From JBCBJX01 sp038522735 (GTDB lineage: Bacteria; Pseudomonadota; Alphaproteobacteria; Caulobacterales; Parvularculaceae): DNA of 29,304 bases. Below, piece by piece: positions 1 through 7,419 of the stretch. The position numbers and the translations under genes were made by a program. The DNA lies in assembly GCA_038522735.1 (NCBI GenBank), contig JBCBJX010000032.1:1-29304 (forward strand), given 5' to 3'. The notes beneath the pieces were generated by a model. The model was not told where the DNA came from. It ran no database searches and saw nothing but the letters and a program-made list of their open reading frames with translations. The first letter of the stretch is position 1; each line of letters opens with the position of its first letter.

Positions 1-57
1 ACTTTCGCCCGGGCTCGCCATTGGTTAAACAGGGGTTAACGGTCAGGAGCGGGACCC

Positions 58-453
58 ATGAACAGCATCGACAAAGTCTTCGGCATGCTCGCCATCGCCA
101 TCGTCGTCGCCGCGGCGTCGTTCGCCGTCGTGAACAGCTATTTCGGTCCGGCCGCGTCCGCGCCGCAGACCGCAACCTCGGGCTCGACAACGACCGCGAC
201 AGGGCTTCCGACGGTCACCCTCGCCTCCGGCCCGCGCGTCAACGAGAAGTGCGAGTGCTATCGCAAGGCCGTTTCCGTCGCGAAGGACGAAAACCATAAC
301 GCCACCTCGCCGCTCTACGAGGCGGGCTTCCGCGACTGCTATGAACGTCTTGGCGGAGAAGGCGGCGCCTACTGGACCGCCGGCTGGCGCGCGAGCGAGG
401 ACAATCCACGCCGCCCGCAAAGCTGCCGCACCTTCGAGGCGAGCCGCCGCTAA
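58..453 (+). CDS. Hypothetical single-pass membrane protein
   Basis: I do not recognise the family. The 131-residue protein has one N-terminal hydrophobic segment at about residues 8-27, with only a short polar stretch before it, then a Thr/Ser/Ala-rich linker (about 31-58) and a small domain with four cysteines (C65, C67, C94, C123). A membrane anchor with a periplasmic domain held by disulfides is an inference. The ATG at 58 is supported by AGGAG at 45-49, about 8 nt upstream. Its stop codon overlaps the stop of the convergent gpsA gene by about 3 nt. Upstream, GTTAA (24-28) and TTAAC (36-40) form a short inverted repeat of unknown meaning. The window starts only 57 nt upstream, so any promoter is mostly outside. 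Confidence 0.65.
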   Translation: MNSIDKVFGMLAIAIVVAAASFAVVNSYFGPAASAPQTATSGSTTTATGLPTVTLASGPRVNEKCECYRKAVSVAKDENHNATSPLYEAGFRDCYERLGGEGGAYWTAGWRASEDNPRRPQSCRTFEASRR

Positions 454-1475
454 AGCCCCTCCGCCCGGAACGGCCGGGCGAGCAGGGACCGCATCGCATC
501 CGAAACGGTGACCCGGCCGGCGACCAGCGCATCGACGGCCTTCGCGATCGGCGTTTCGACGCCTTTTTCCTCGGCGAGCTTCACAAGCGCCTCGGAGGTC
601 GCCGCGCCCTCCGCGACGCTGCGGCGCTCGCCAAGCACTTCGTCCATTGATCGACCTTCCCCGAGGGCGACGCCGAGGGACATGTTCCGCGACTGGCGCG
701 AACCGCAGGTGAGGATGAGATCGCCGAGCCCCGCGAGCCCGCCCAGCGTCTCCGCCCGCGCGCCGATTGCGGCGCCCAGACGGGCCATCTCCGCATAGCC
801 TCTGGCCATCAGCGCCGCCTTGGCGGAGTCGCCGAGCCGCAGCCCCTCGCAGACACCGCAGGCGATGGCGAGGACGTTCTTCGCCGCGCCGCCAAGCTCG
901 ACGCCGAGGAGATCGTCCGTCCAGTACGGCCTGAAGGTCGGCGCCCCGACCGTCGCGATCCAGCGCTCCCCGCGCGCCCGGTCGGGGTCCGCGAGGGTCA
1001 CCGCCGTCGGCAGGCCGCGGGCGACGTCCGCGGCGAAACTCGGCCCGGACAAGGCGGCGACCGCATCCGTCGGCCAGAGGTCCGCGGCGATGTCGGTCAT
1101 GAACGCGCCCGTCGCGCGCTCGATTCCCTTCGAGCAGAGAAGAAGTGGCGGGCCGTCGGGGCGATGCGCCGCCAGCTCCTGCAATAGCGGCCGCGAGAAC
1201 TGCACCGGCGCGACAAAGACGATCGCGTCGGCCTCGGCGACGGCGGCCGCAAGATCGGCGGTGATCTCGAGCGCGTCCGGCAGATCGACGCCCGGCAGGA
1301 AGGCGGCGTTCACGCGGGTCTTCGCGGCTTCCCGGGCGACGTCGGGCTCGCGGATCCACAGGGTCGTCGTCCGACCGTTGCGGGCGAGGACCGTCGCGAG
1401 CGCCGTCCCCCACGCCCCGCCGCCGATGACGGCGACGCGCTGGAAAGGCGGGGACTGTTTGAGGTCCGAGGACAT
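450..1475 (-). CDS. gpsA: Glycerol-3-phosphate dehydrogenase [NAD(P)+]
   Basis: GpsA reduces dihydroxyacetone phosphate to sn-glycerol-3-phosphate in the cytoplasm, the first committed precursor of phospholipids. The 341-residue protein has the usual family length. The N-terminal Rossmann motif is GGGAWGTAL (residues 18-26). Other family motifs are CSKGIE (114-119), SGPSFA (143-148), GGAAKN with the probable catalytic Lys199, and GDLILTC followed by an SRN triplet (about 251-264). The ATG at 1475 was chosen because VAVIGGG follows about 13 residues later and GGAG lies upstream; an in-frame extension to 1640 would only add sequence overlapping tsaD in another frame. It lies 20 nt downstream of tsaD on the same strand, so the two are probably co-transcribed. 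Confidence 0.95.
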   Translation of the reverse strand: MSSDLKQSPPFQRVAVIGGGAWGTALATVLARNGRTTTLWIREPDVAREAAKTRVNAAFLPGVDLPDALEITADLAAAVAEADAIVFVAPVQFSRPLLQELAAHRPDGPPLLLCSKGIERATGAFMTDIAADLWPTDAVAALSGPSFAADVARGLPTAVTLADPDRARGERWIATVGAPTFRPYWTDDLLGVELGGAAKNVLAIACGVCEGLRLGDSAKAALMARGYAEMARLGAAIGARAETLGGLAGLGDLILTCGSRQSRNMSLGVALGEGRSMDEVLGERRSVAEGAATSEALVKLAEEKGVETPIAKAVDALVAGRVTVSDAMRSLLARPFRAEGL

Positions 1476-1495
1476 CGGCGGCGTCTCCGAAGGCG

Positions 1496-2620
1496 TCAGG
1501 CTTTCGCGCCCTTGCGGCCAGACCCGTAGGCCCTGGTTCGAGGCGTCGGATCGAGCGGCCAGCGGGCGCGGGCGGACGCAGCGTAGGCCGCTTCCGGATC
1601 GTCCGCGAGCCCGGCTGCAAGGCGCTCCAGCCCCGCCCACGCGACCATCGCCGCGTTGTCCGTACAGAGCCGCAGCGGCGGCGCAATCAGCCGGAAGCCC
1701 TCCTCTGACGCGGCAGCCTCAAGCCGGGCGCGGATCGCCTTGTTCGCCGCGACGCCGCCGGCGACCACCAACCGGCCGGCGCCCTCGCCGGAAAAGCCTC
1801 GCATCGCGCGCGCCGTTCGGGCGGCGAGATGATCGGCGGCCGCGGTCTGAAACGCCGCGCAGAGATCGTTTACGTCGGTCTCCGAAAGCCGGCGCCCGCC
1901 TTCCGTCAACGCCTCCGCGCAGACGCGGACGGCTGTCTTCATACCGGAGAATGAAAAATCACAGCCCGCGTGCTTCAGGAGCGGCCGGGGCATCTCGAAG
2001 CGGCGGGGATCGCCCGCCGCCGCACGTCGTTCGACCTCCGGACCGCCGGGATGGCCTAGCCCGAGGAGCTTCGCAGTCTTGTCGAAGGCTTCGCCCGCGG
2101 CGTCGTCGATGGTCGTGCCGAGCCGGCGATATCGGCCGACGCCCTCGACCGCGATCAGCTGGGTGTGGCCGCCGGAGACGAGAAGGAGGAGGTACGGGAA
2201 CGGCGTCTCGTCCGCGATCCGGGCCGAAAGCGCGTGCGCCTCCAGATGGTTCACAGGCTGCAGCGGGGCGGCGTGGACGAGCGACAGCGCTTTGCCCGTC
2301 GCGAGGCCCACCATGACGCCGCCGATAAGGCCCGGCCCCGCCGTCGCCGCAATGAGATCGAGATCGGCCCATGAGGCGCCCGCCTCCGCCATCGCGTCCT
2401 CGATGAGGCCGTCGAGCCGGTCGAGATGAGCCCGCGCCGCGATCTCCGGGACGACGCCGCCATAGAGGGCGTGGGCGTCGGTCTGGCTGAAAATCCGGTC
2501 GGATAGGATCTCCGCGCTTCCGTCCGCGCGCCGCCGCACCACCGCCGCCGCCGTTTCATCGCAGGAGGTCTCGATCCCGAGGGCGAGGAGATCGCCCGCC
2601 GGGGCGTTGCCGATCGTCAT
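1496..2620 (-). CDS. tsaD: tRNA N6-threonylcarbamoyladenosine (t6A) transferase subunit TsaD
   Basis: TsaD transfers the threonylcarbamoyl group from threonylcarbamoyl-AMP to A37 of ANN-decoding tRNAs, working with TsaB and TsaE in the cytoplasm. The 374-residue protein shows the ASKHA-fold signatures: GIETSCDET near residue 15-23, the metal-binding NHLEAH segment (H125, H129), VSGGHTQL (about 148-155), a VAGGVAAN segment in the second half and DNAAMVAWAG near the C terminus. The HxEGH metal motif reads HLEAH here, a mild change outside the histidines. The ATG at 2620 is the only good start before GIETSC. GGAGG at 2637-2641 lies about 16 nt upstream, too far for a normal ribosome-binding site. 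The gene is divergent from hemD with only 21 nt between start codons. Confidence 0.95.
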   Translation of the reverse strand: MTIGNAPAGDLLALGIETSCDETAAAVVRRRADGSAEILSDRIFSQTDAHALYGGVVPEIAARAHLDRLDGLIEDAMAEAGASWADLDLIAATAGPGLIGGVMVGLATGKALSLVHAAPLQPVNHLEAHALSARIADETPFPYLLLLVSGGHTQLIAVEGVGRYRRLGTTIDDAAGEAFDKTAKLLGLGHPGGPEVERRAAAGDPRRFEMPRPLLKHAGCDFSFSGMKTAVRVCAEALTEGGRRLSETDVNDLCAAFQTAAADHLAARTARAMRGFSGEGAGRLVVAGGVAANKAIRARLEAAASEEGFRLIAPPLRLCTDNAAMVAWAGLERLAAGLADDPEAAYAASARARWPLDPTPRTRAYGSGRKGAKA

Positions 2621-2641
2621 GGCGCCCGGTACCCCGCCTCC

Positions 2642-3373
2642 ATGGGATTGTCGAGAAATCCGCCGACCCTCCTCGTCACCCGGCCCGAGCCGGACGGATC
2701 GGCCCTCGCCGCCGAAGCCGAAGCGCGCGGGTGGAGACCAGTCGCCGCCCCGCTGATGCGAATCGCACCGCTCGACGCGTCGGTCGTGATCCGGGCGGGG
2801 GAGAGCCTCGCCTTCACCTCCGCGAACGGCGTGCGCGTCTTCGCGCAAAAACGCCCCGAGCGCGCTTTAACCGTCTTCTGCGTCGGCCCCGCGAGCGCAG
2901 ACGTCGCCCGTGCGGCGGAATTCGAAGACGTGCGGACCGCAGGCGGCGACGTCGAGGCGCTCGCCAGCCTCATCGCGGAAGCGCGCCTTGGTCCCGTCAT
3001 CCACATCGGCGGGGTGGATCGGGCGGGCGACCTTGTCGGAGAATTAACCCGCCTCGGCGTCGAGGCGCGGCGCGAGGACGTCTATAAAGCGGAAGAGGTG
3101 TCTGCGCTGAGCGAGGCGGCGCTGGAGGCGATAGGCCGCGGCGAACCGGGTCGGGTCTGGGTCGCCCTGTTTTCGCCGCGAACGGCTCGAATTTTCGAGC
3201 GCGCGACGGCGGCGCAGGACCTCGGAAGGCTCGGCGCCGCGTGTCTCAGCGCGAACGTCGCCGCCGCGCTTGAGCGGCGCGAGCGCTACAACCGCGTCGC
3301 GATCGCCGCGGCGCCGTCGACGGACGCGCTTCTCGCCGCCGCGGAGGCTGAAATCGCCGCGGGCGGCTTGTGA
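2642..3373 (+). CDS. hemD: Uroporphyrinogen-III synthase
   Basis: HemD closes and inverts ring D of hydroxymethylbilane to make uroporphyrinogen III, the branch point to heme, siroheme and corrins. The 243-residue length fits the family. The start LLVTRPEPDG (residues 10-19), the FTSANGVRVF segment (about 59-68) and the two-domain alternation of hydrophobic strands agree with the poorly conserved HemD fold, and the position directly before mic60 and hemY supports the call. No Shine-Dalgarno sequence is visible before the ATG at 2642, so the message may be leaderless or start within tsaD sequence. hemC, which commonly sits beside hemD and tsaD in alphaproteobacteria, is absent here. Confidence 0.88.
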   Translation: MGLSRNPPTLLVTRPEPDGSALAAEAEARGWRPVAAPLMRIAPLDASVVIRAGESLAFTSANGVRVFAQKRPERALTVFCVGPASADVARAAEFEDVRTAGGDVEALASLIAEARLGPVIHIGGVDRAGDLVGELTRLGVEARREDVYKAEEVSALSEAALEAIGRGEPGRVWVALFSPRTARIFERATAAQDLGRLGAACLSANVAAALERRERYNRVAIAAAPSTDALLAAAEAEIAAGGL

Positions 3374-3397
3374 CTTCGGGGTCCGCGCGTCTATCTA
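3368..3397 (+). promoter_or_regulatory. Candidate sigma-70-type promoter for mic60-hemY
   Basis: TTGTGA at 3368-3373 (overlapping the hemD stop codon) and TATCTA at 3392-3397 are separated by 18 nt, a plausible -35/-10 pair. The 93-nt gap between hemD and mic60 is the largest inside this plus-strand gene group, which fits an internal promoter. This rests on pattern matching alone. Confidence 0.3.
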
Positions 3398-3407
3398 CGT
3401 AAGAGAG

Positions 3408-3424
3408 GGACGGCGCATCCGTCC
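3408..3424 (+). other. Small hairpin in the mic60 leader
   Basis: GGACGG (3408-3413) and CCGTCC (3419-3424) form a perfect 6-bp stem with a 5-nt loop between the candidate promoter and the mic60 start. There is no following T-run, so it is not a standard intrinsic terminator. It could weaken readthrough from hemD or shape the mic60 5' leader; its function is unknown. Confidence 0.35.
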
Positions 3425-3466
3425 GCACAAGGATTGTGAAAGCGGCGAAGCCGTTTGGAGAGCGCG

Positions 3467-5335
3467 ATGACGGGACCGACCGACGACGACAAGAAACCGA
3501 CCGACGACGAAACGCCGATCGACGCCGCCGAGGCCGGCAAGGGCGAAGCCGGCGCGGGCGAACCGGAGACCGTCGAAGCGGAGATCGTGGAGGACGCCGA
3601 TCCGGTGCTCGCCGCCTCCGACGCCGACGAGACCATCGACGCCGAAGCCGTCGATGCGGACGCGGACGCCGAAGACCCTGATCCCGCGGTTGCAGCCGCA
3701 GCGAACGCTGCGGGGGGCAGCGCGTCCGGGACGAACGCCGGCTTTTATACGCTCGGCTTTTTCGCTTTCGCCCTCGCCATCGCGGTCGCCTTCTCTCTGA
3801 CGACGCCGGACGACAGGGACGAGCCGATCCGCATGGCGAACGCGACGGAGGCCGATTACGCCGCCGGCCGCGACACGGAGGCGTTCGTCGATGACGTCGC
3901 GACGCCGCTTGCAGATGAAAGCGAAACCGAAGCGGAGGCGGTAAACGAGCCGGCCGCGGACGAGGCGGCCGCCGTCGAACCGGTCGCCGCGGAGGCGGAA
4001 GCCGATGCTGCGCCGGCCGCCGTTGAAGAAGTCGCCGTCGATGAGGAAGAAGCTGTAGAGACGATTGACGTCGAAACGGCGGAAGCGACCGAAGACGAAG
4101 CGGCCTCCGACGCCGAGGCCGCGCCGGCTGACGCTGAAAATGCGGCGGTCGCCGAAGAACAGAGCGAGCCCGCCCCCGAAGCGGCGGAAGACGCCGCTCC
4201 GACGGACGCGATCGCTCAGCAATCAGACGACGTATCGGAGAACGATCAGAACGCTGCTGAAGATAAGCAGACGGACGAAGAGCAAGCTGAGGACGACGCT
4301 CCGCCGGCGGCCGAACAGCCTGTCGAGGACGCCGCGCCGGCCGCGCCGCGGACGGACCCGCTTGTCCAGGCGCGCATTGAGCGCCTCGAAGCCCAGCTCG
4401 CCGGGGCGCAATCCCGCGCCGACCAGGCCCTCGCCCTCGCCCAGGAAGATCCGGAGGCCGACGCCGAGGTGGAAGCCCTGCAGGGCCGCGTCGCGGAACT
4501 CTCCAGCCGGATCGAAGAACTGCGCGGCGGCGTTGCGACGACGACCCGCCTCGAAAACGACCTCTCCAGCCTGAAGGCCGAACTCCTTCTCGAAACGCAG
4601 GCGGCGACGCAGGCTGCGGAAGCAGCGGTGCGCGAGGCGCAGTCCTCCCGCAACTCCCTCGCCGCCGATCGCGAGGCGATCAACCGCCAGCTGCAGGAAA
4701 TCGAACGTCTGCGCTCGGAGGTTCGCTCGACGATCGAAAGCCGCGACGACAGCGCCCGGCAGGAACTCCAGTCCCTCCGCCAGCGGATCGACCGCATCCA
4801 GACCGAAGAGGTCGCAGCGGCGAGCAAGACGGCCGCAACCTCCCTCGCGCTTTTGAACCTGCAGCGGCAGGTGACCCAAGGCCGACCTTTCGCGAACGAG
4901 CTTTCCGCCGTGCGCGGCCTGTCGCCGAACCTTGCGCCCCTCGCCCAGCTGCAGCCCTACGCCCGCGACGGCCTGCCTTCCGTCGCGTATCTGGAGCGGA
5001 CCTTCCCCGAGGCGGCGCGGGCCGCACAGACAGCGGCCAAACGCGCCGGCGCGGAGGGCGGCGTGTCCGGCCTCGTCGCGAACTTCATGAGCCTCGTCAC
5101 TGTCCGCAAGGCGGGCGACGTGCCGGGCGAAACGCCGGGCGCGATCCTCTCGCGGGCTGAAGCAAGACTTGAAGAGAACGATCTGAAAGCCGCCGTCGAG
5201 GAGCTCGAAGGCCTCAAAGGCGAGGCCGCCGACGCCATGGACGAATGGCTGGCGGCCGCCCGCGCCCGGGTCGCCGTCGACGACCTGATGGACGACGTCA
5301 GCGCCGAGGTCGTCGGCGATCTCGGCGATCGCTAG
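3467..5335 (+). CDS. Mitofilin/Mic60-like inner-membrane protein
   Basis: This is the alphaproteobacterial homologue (COG4223 type) of mitochondrial Mic60, which shapes inner membranes and is encoded beside heme genes in many alphaproteobacteria. The 622-residue protein has an acidic, Ala/Glu/Asp-rich cytoplasmic N terminus (about 1-90), one transmembrane helix at about 92-112 (FYTLGFFAFALAIAVAF), a long acidic periplasmic low-complexity stretch (about 120-300), a predicted coiled coil (about 305-470, rich in ARIERLEAQL-like heptads) and a C-terminal mitofilin-type helical domain (about 480-622). The ATG at 3467 is preferred over an in-frame TTG at 3455 because GGAGAG at 3457-3462 is a good ribosome-binding site for it. 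hemY follows after 15 nt. Confidence 0.85.
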   Translation: MTGPTDDDKKPTDDETPIDAAEAGKGEAGAGEPETVEAEIVEDADPVLAASDADETIDAEAVDADADAEDPDPAVAAAANAAGGSASGTNAGFYTLGFFAFALAIAVAFSLTTPDDRDEPIRMANATEADYAAGRDTEAFVDDVATPLADESETEAEAVNEPAADEAAAVEPVAAEAEADAAPAAVEEVAVDEEEAVETIDVETAEATEDEAASDAEAAPADAENAAVAEEQSEPAPEAAEDAAPTDAIAQQSDDVSENDQNAAEDKQTDEEQAEDDAPPAAEQPVEDAAPAAPRTDPLVQARIERLEAQLAGAQSRADQALALAQEDPEADAEVEALQGRVAELSSRIEELRGGVATTTRLENDLSSLKAELLLETQAATQAAEAAVREAQSSRNSLAADREAINRQLQEIERLRSEVRSTIESRDDSARQELQSLRQRIDRIQTEEVAAASKTAATSLALLNLQRQVTQGRPFANELSAVRGLSPNLAPLAQLQPYARDGLPSVAYLERTFPEAARAAQTAAKRAGAEGGVSGLVANFMSLVTVRKAGDVPGETPGAILSRAEARLEENDLKAAVEELEGLKGEAADAMDEWLAAARARVAVDDLMDDVSAEVVGDLGDR

Positions 5336-5350
5336 GCGCCGGCCTTCTGA

Positions 5351-7018
5351 ATGATCCGCGCCCTTTTCTTTCTGATCGCCGTCGCCGCCTTCGCCTATCT
5401 GGCGGCGTATCTCGGCGGGCTCGACGGGCGCCTGACGGCGACGGTTCAGGGCTATGTGGTGGACGCCCATACGGGCCTGATCATCGGCCTCGGGCTTTTC
5501 GTCCTTGCCGTGATCTTCGCTTCGGCGATCGGGCTCAAAACGCTTGTCGACTGGCCTGGCAAAGTGAAGCGCAAGGCGTTCGAGGCGCGACGGGCGAAGG
5601 GCATGCTCTCGCTGACCCGCGGTCTTGAAGCGGTCGCCGCCGGCGACGCGACGGACGCGACCCGGCTTGCGAACGCCGCGAACCGCCAGTTGGAAGAGCC
5701 GGCGCTCACCCGCCTCCTCACGGCGCAGGCCGCACAGCTGTCCGGCGATGAAGGGACCGCCCGCGAGGCGTTCACTGCGATGCTCGCCGCGCCGGAGACG
5801 GAGTTTCTCGGCCGACGGGGCCTTTACCTGCAGGCGATGAAAGCGGGCGATGCGGAAGCCGCCGCGACCCACGCCGAGCGCGCCTTCCGCCTGCGCCCGA
5901 ACGCCGAATGGGCCTTCCGCTCGGTCTTCGATCTCGCCCTCGAACGCGCCGCCTGGGGCGAAGCGCGCGCCGCCCTCGACCTCGCCCAGAAAAACGGCGT
6001 CGTCGGCGGCGAGGACGCGGCGCGATCCAAGGCCGCCCTTCTCACCGCCGACGCCTACGCCGCGAACGCTGCGGGCGACGGACAGACCGCCCTCAAGGAA
6101 GCTGAAGAAGCTGCGAAGCTGGCGGCGGACTTCACGCCGGCGGCGGTTCTCGCCGCGCGTCGTCTGGCGGCCTCCGGCAAGACGGGCCGCGCGGAGAAAA
6201 CGCTGGAAGCGGCGTGGGCGGCGAAGCCCCATCGCGCCATCGCGCTCGCATACGGAGAACTTCGCCCGAAAGAGACGCCGGCGACGAAAGCGGAGCGGCT
6301 GACGAAGCTCGCCGACCTCCTTCCGTTCCATGAGGAAAGCGTTCTCCTGCGTGCTGAACAGAACGTCGCCCTTGAAAACTGGTCCGCCGCCCGCGAGGGG
6401 CTGGAAACGCTCCTCACCCAGAAGCCGACGGCGCGCGCCTACTCTCTGATGGCCGCTGCAGTGGCGGGCGAAAGCGGCTCGCAGGAGGCGGCGCGGCCCT
6501 GGTACGACCGGGCGGTCACGGCGCCGCGGGAGACGGGCGTCGGCCTCGACGGCGCGTTCGATCTCTCGGCCAGGGCATGGTCCCGTCTCGTGCAGGAGTA
6601 CGCGCAGCACGGACGGCTGGAGCCGCCGTCTCTCGCCGACGCGCCGCGCGGGTTGACGCCGGACGAAATCCGCATGCTGATCCCGGCGCGGCCCGAGCCG
6701 GCCGACACCGATGATGCGGCGGAGGAGCAAGCGGAGGCTCCGGAGGCGGCGAGCGGGCCCGAGCCTTCACCGTCGCCGGAATCTCCGTCCGACGAAGCCG
6801 CCGCTTCAGCCGACGACGGCGAACCGACAGCGCCGGGCGGAGAAGAAGAGCCGACGCCGGTCGAAGCGCAGGAGGACGCGCCCGCCCCGGCAGGAGAGGA
6901 CGAACCCGCCGCCGCACCCATCTCGACCGAAGAGGCGGAAGACGAGAAGCCTCAGCAGTCGGACGAGACGCCGGCGACGGAAACCGACGACCGGAAATCA
7001 TCAGCCGCCGGCTCCTGA
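5351..7018 (+). CDS. HemY-like TPR membrane protein
   Basis: HemY-domain proteins are inner-membrane TPR proteins encoded with heme genes; their biochemical role is not settled and the name does not mean protoporphyrinogen oxidase. Two N-terminal transmembrane helices (about 3-23 and 43-64) are followed by the HemY N-terminal signature with the RKAFEARRAKGMLSLTRGL region (about 75-95) and then TPR-like helical pairs to about residue 430. The last 120 residues are a Pro/Glu/Ala-rich acidic tail of low complexity, like the acidic stretches of mic60. It follows mic60 by 15 nt and is probably co-transcribed with it. Confidence 0.85.
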   Translation: MIRALFFLIAVAAFAYLAAYLGGLDGRLTATVQGYVVDAHTGLIIGLGLFVLAVIFASAIGLKTLVDWPGKVKRKAFEARRAKGMLSLTRGLEAVAAGDATDATRLANAANRQLEEPALTRLLTAQAAQLSGDEGTAREAFTAMLAAPETEFLGRRGLYLQAMKAGDAEAAATHAERAFRLRPNAEWAFRSVFDLALERAAWGEARAALDLAQKNGVVGGEDAARSKAALLTADAYAANAAGDGQTALKEAEEAAKLAADFTPAAVLAARRLAASGKTGRAEKTLEAAWAAKPHRAIALAYGELRPKETPATKAERLTKLADLLPFHEESVLLRAEQNVALENWSAAREGLETLLTQKPTARAYSLMAAAVAGESGSQEAARPWYDRAVTAPRETGVGLDGAFDLSARAWSRLVQEYAQHGRLEPPSLADAPRGLTPDEIRMLIPARPEPADTDDAAEEQAEAPEAASGPEPSPSPESPSDEAAASADDGEPTAPGGEEEPTPVEAQEDAPAPAGEDEPAAAPISTEEAEDEKPQQSDETPATETDDRKSSAAGS

Positions 7019-7118
7019 AGCCGGCGCGCTCCGCACCAGTATTGCGCGGGGGTGTTTTCGTCGCTAAAGAGCCATTTCTCGCGCCCCGGGGCGGCCCGAC
7101 GCCGCCTCCCAAAACCTC

Positions 7119-7136
7119 GATAAGCTCTTGTTTATC
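7119..7136. repeat. Short inverted repeat upstream of tRNA-Thr
   Basis: GATAA (7119-7123) and TTATC (7132-7136) flank an 8-nt spacer, 10 nt before the tRNA. The surrounding DNA is unusually AT-rich for this window, so it may overlap the tRNA promoter. The rest of the gap from hemY to the tRNA holds a 12-nt CG palindrome (7082-7093) and nothing else I recognise. Confidence 0.3.
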
Positions 7137-7146
7137 AAAAGGTTTC

Positions 7147-7221
7147 GCCGCTGTAGCTCAGGGGTAGAGCAGGTCATTCGTAATGACAAGGTCGGGAGTT
7201 CAAATCTCTCCAGCGGCACCA
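7147..7221 (+). tRNA. tRNA-Thr (anticodon CGU)
   Basis: The 75-nt sequence folds as a cloverleaf. Acceptor arms are GCCGCTG (7147-7153) and CAGCGGC (7211-7217), the D stem is GCTC/GAGC (7156-7159, 7167-7170), the anticodon loop is TTCGTAA (7177-7183) with anticodon CGT at 7179-7181, and the T arm is GGGAG-TTCAAAT-CTCTC (7194-7210). The discriminator is A7218 and CCA is encoded at 7219-7221. It reads the threonine codon ACG. The anticodon stem GGTCA/TGACA has a G27-A43 mismatch at its outer pair. Confidence 0.96.
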
Positions 7222-7419
7222 TCTTCCGCCTCGCGGCGCGCGGCGGCTCCGACGGCGCGGGCTGACCGTTCGGGCGCCGTCGCGGCCTTCAGGTACCGTG
7301 TTGAAACGCGCCGGGTCTTTGCGCTCCAGCGAATTTCAAAACGAATTCAATCGAATAATGGCGGGTGCGCCGCGCGGCGGCATGTGCTACCGAATTCGGG
7401 CGAGTAGCGGAGGCGCGGC
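7222..7419. other. Intergenic region between tRNA-Thr and the LysM lipoprotein gene
   Basis: This 198-nt stretch contains no gene I can support. It has a GC-rich first half, an AT-rich patch at about 7331-7360 that could hold a promoter but shows no convincing -35/-10 pair, and a 12-nt palindrome (CGCCGCGCGGCG, 7368-7379). It marks the change from housekeeping genes to the secretion locus. Confidence 0.4.

Noticed and set aside
820..2316. Long plus-strand open frame antisense to gpsA and tsaD
   Set aside because: The minus strand carries well-conserved gpsA and tsaD motifs over the same bases; the plus frame is low-complexity Arg/Ser/Pro sequence.
4223..6730. Very long open frame (835 codons) antisense to mic60 and hemY
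   Set aside because: It is Arg/Gly-rich with no recognisable domain, while the opposite strand encodes clear mic60 and hemY. Long antisense frames are expected in DNA of this GC content.
7082..7093. CG palindrome after hemY as an intrinsic terminator
   Set aside because: The palindrome leaves only a 4-bp stem once a loop is allowed and no T-run follows.
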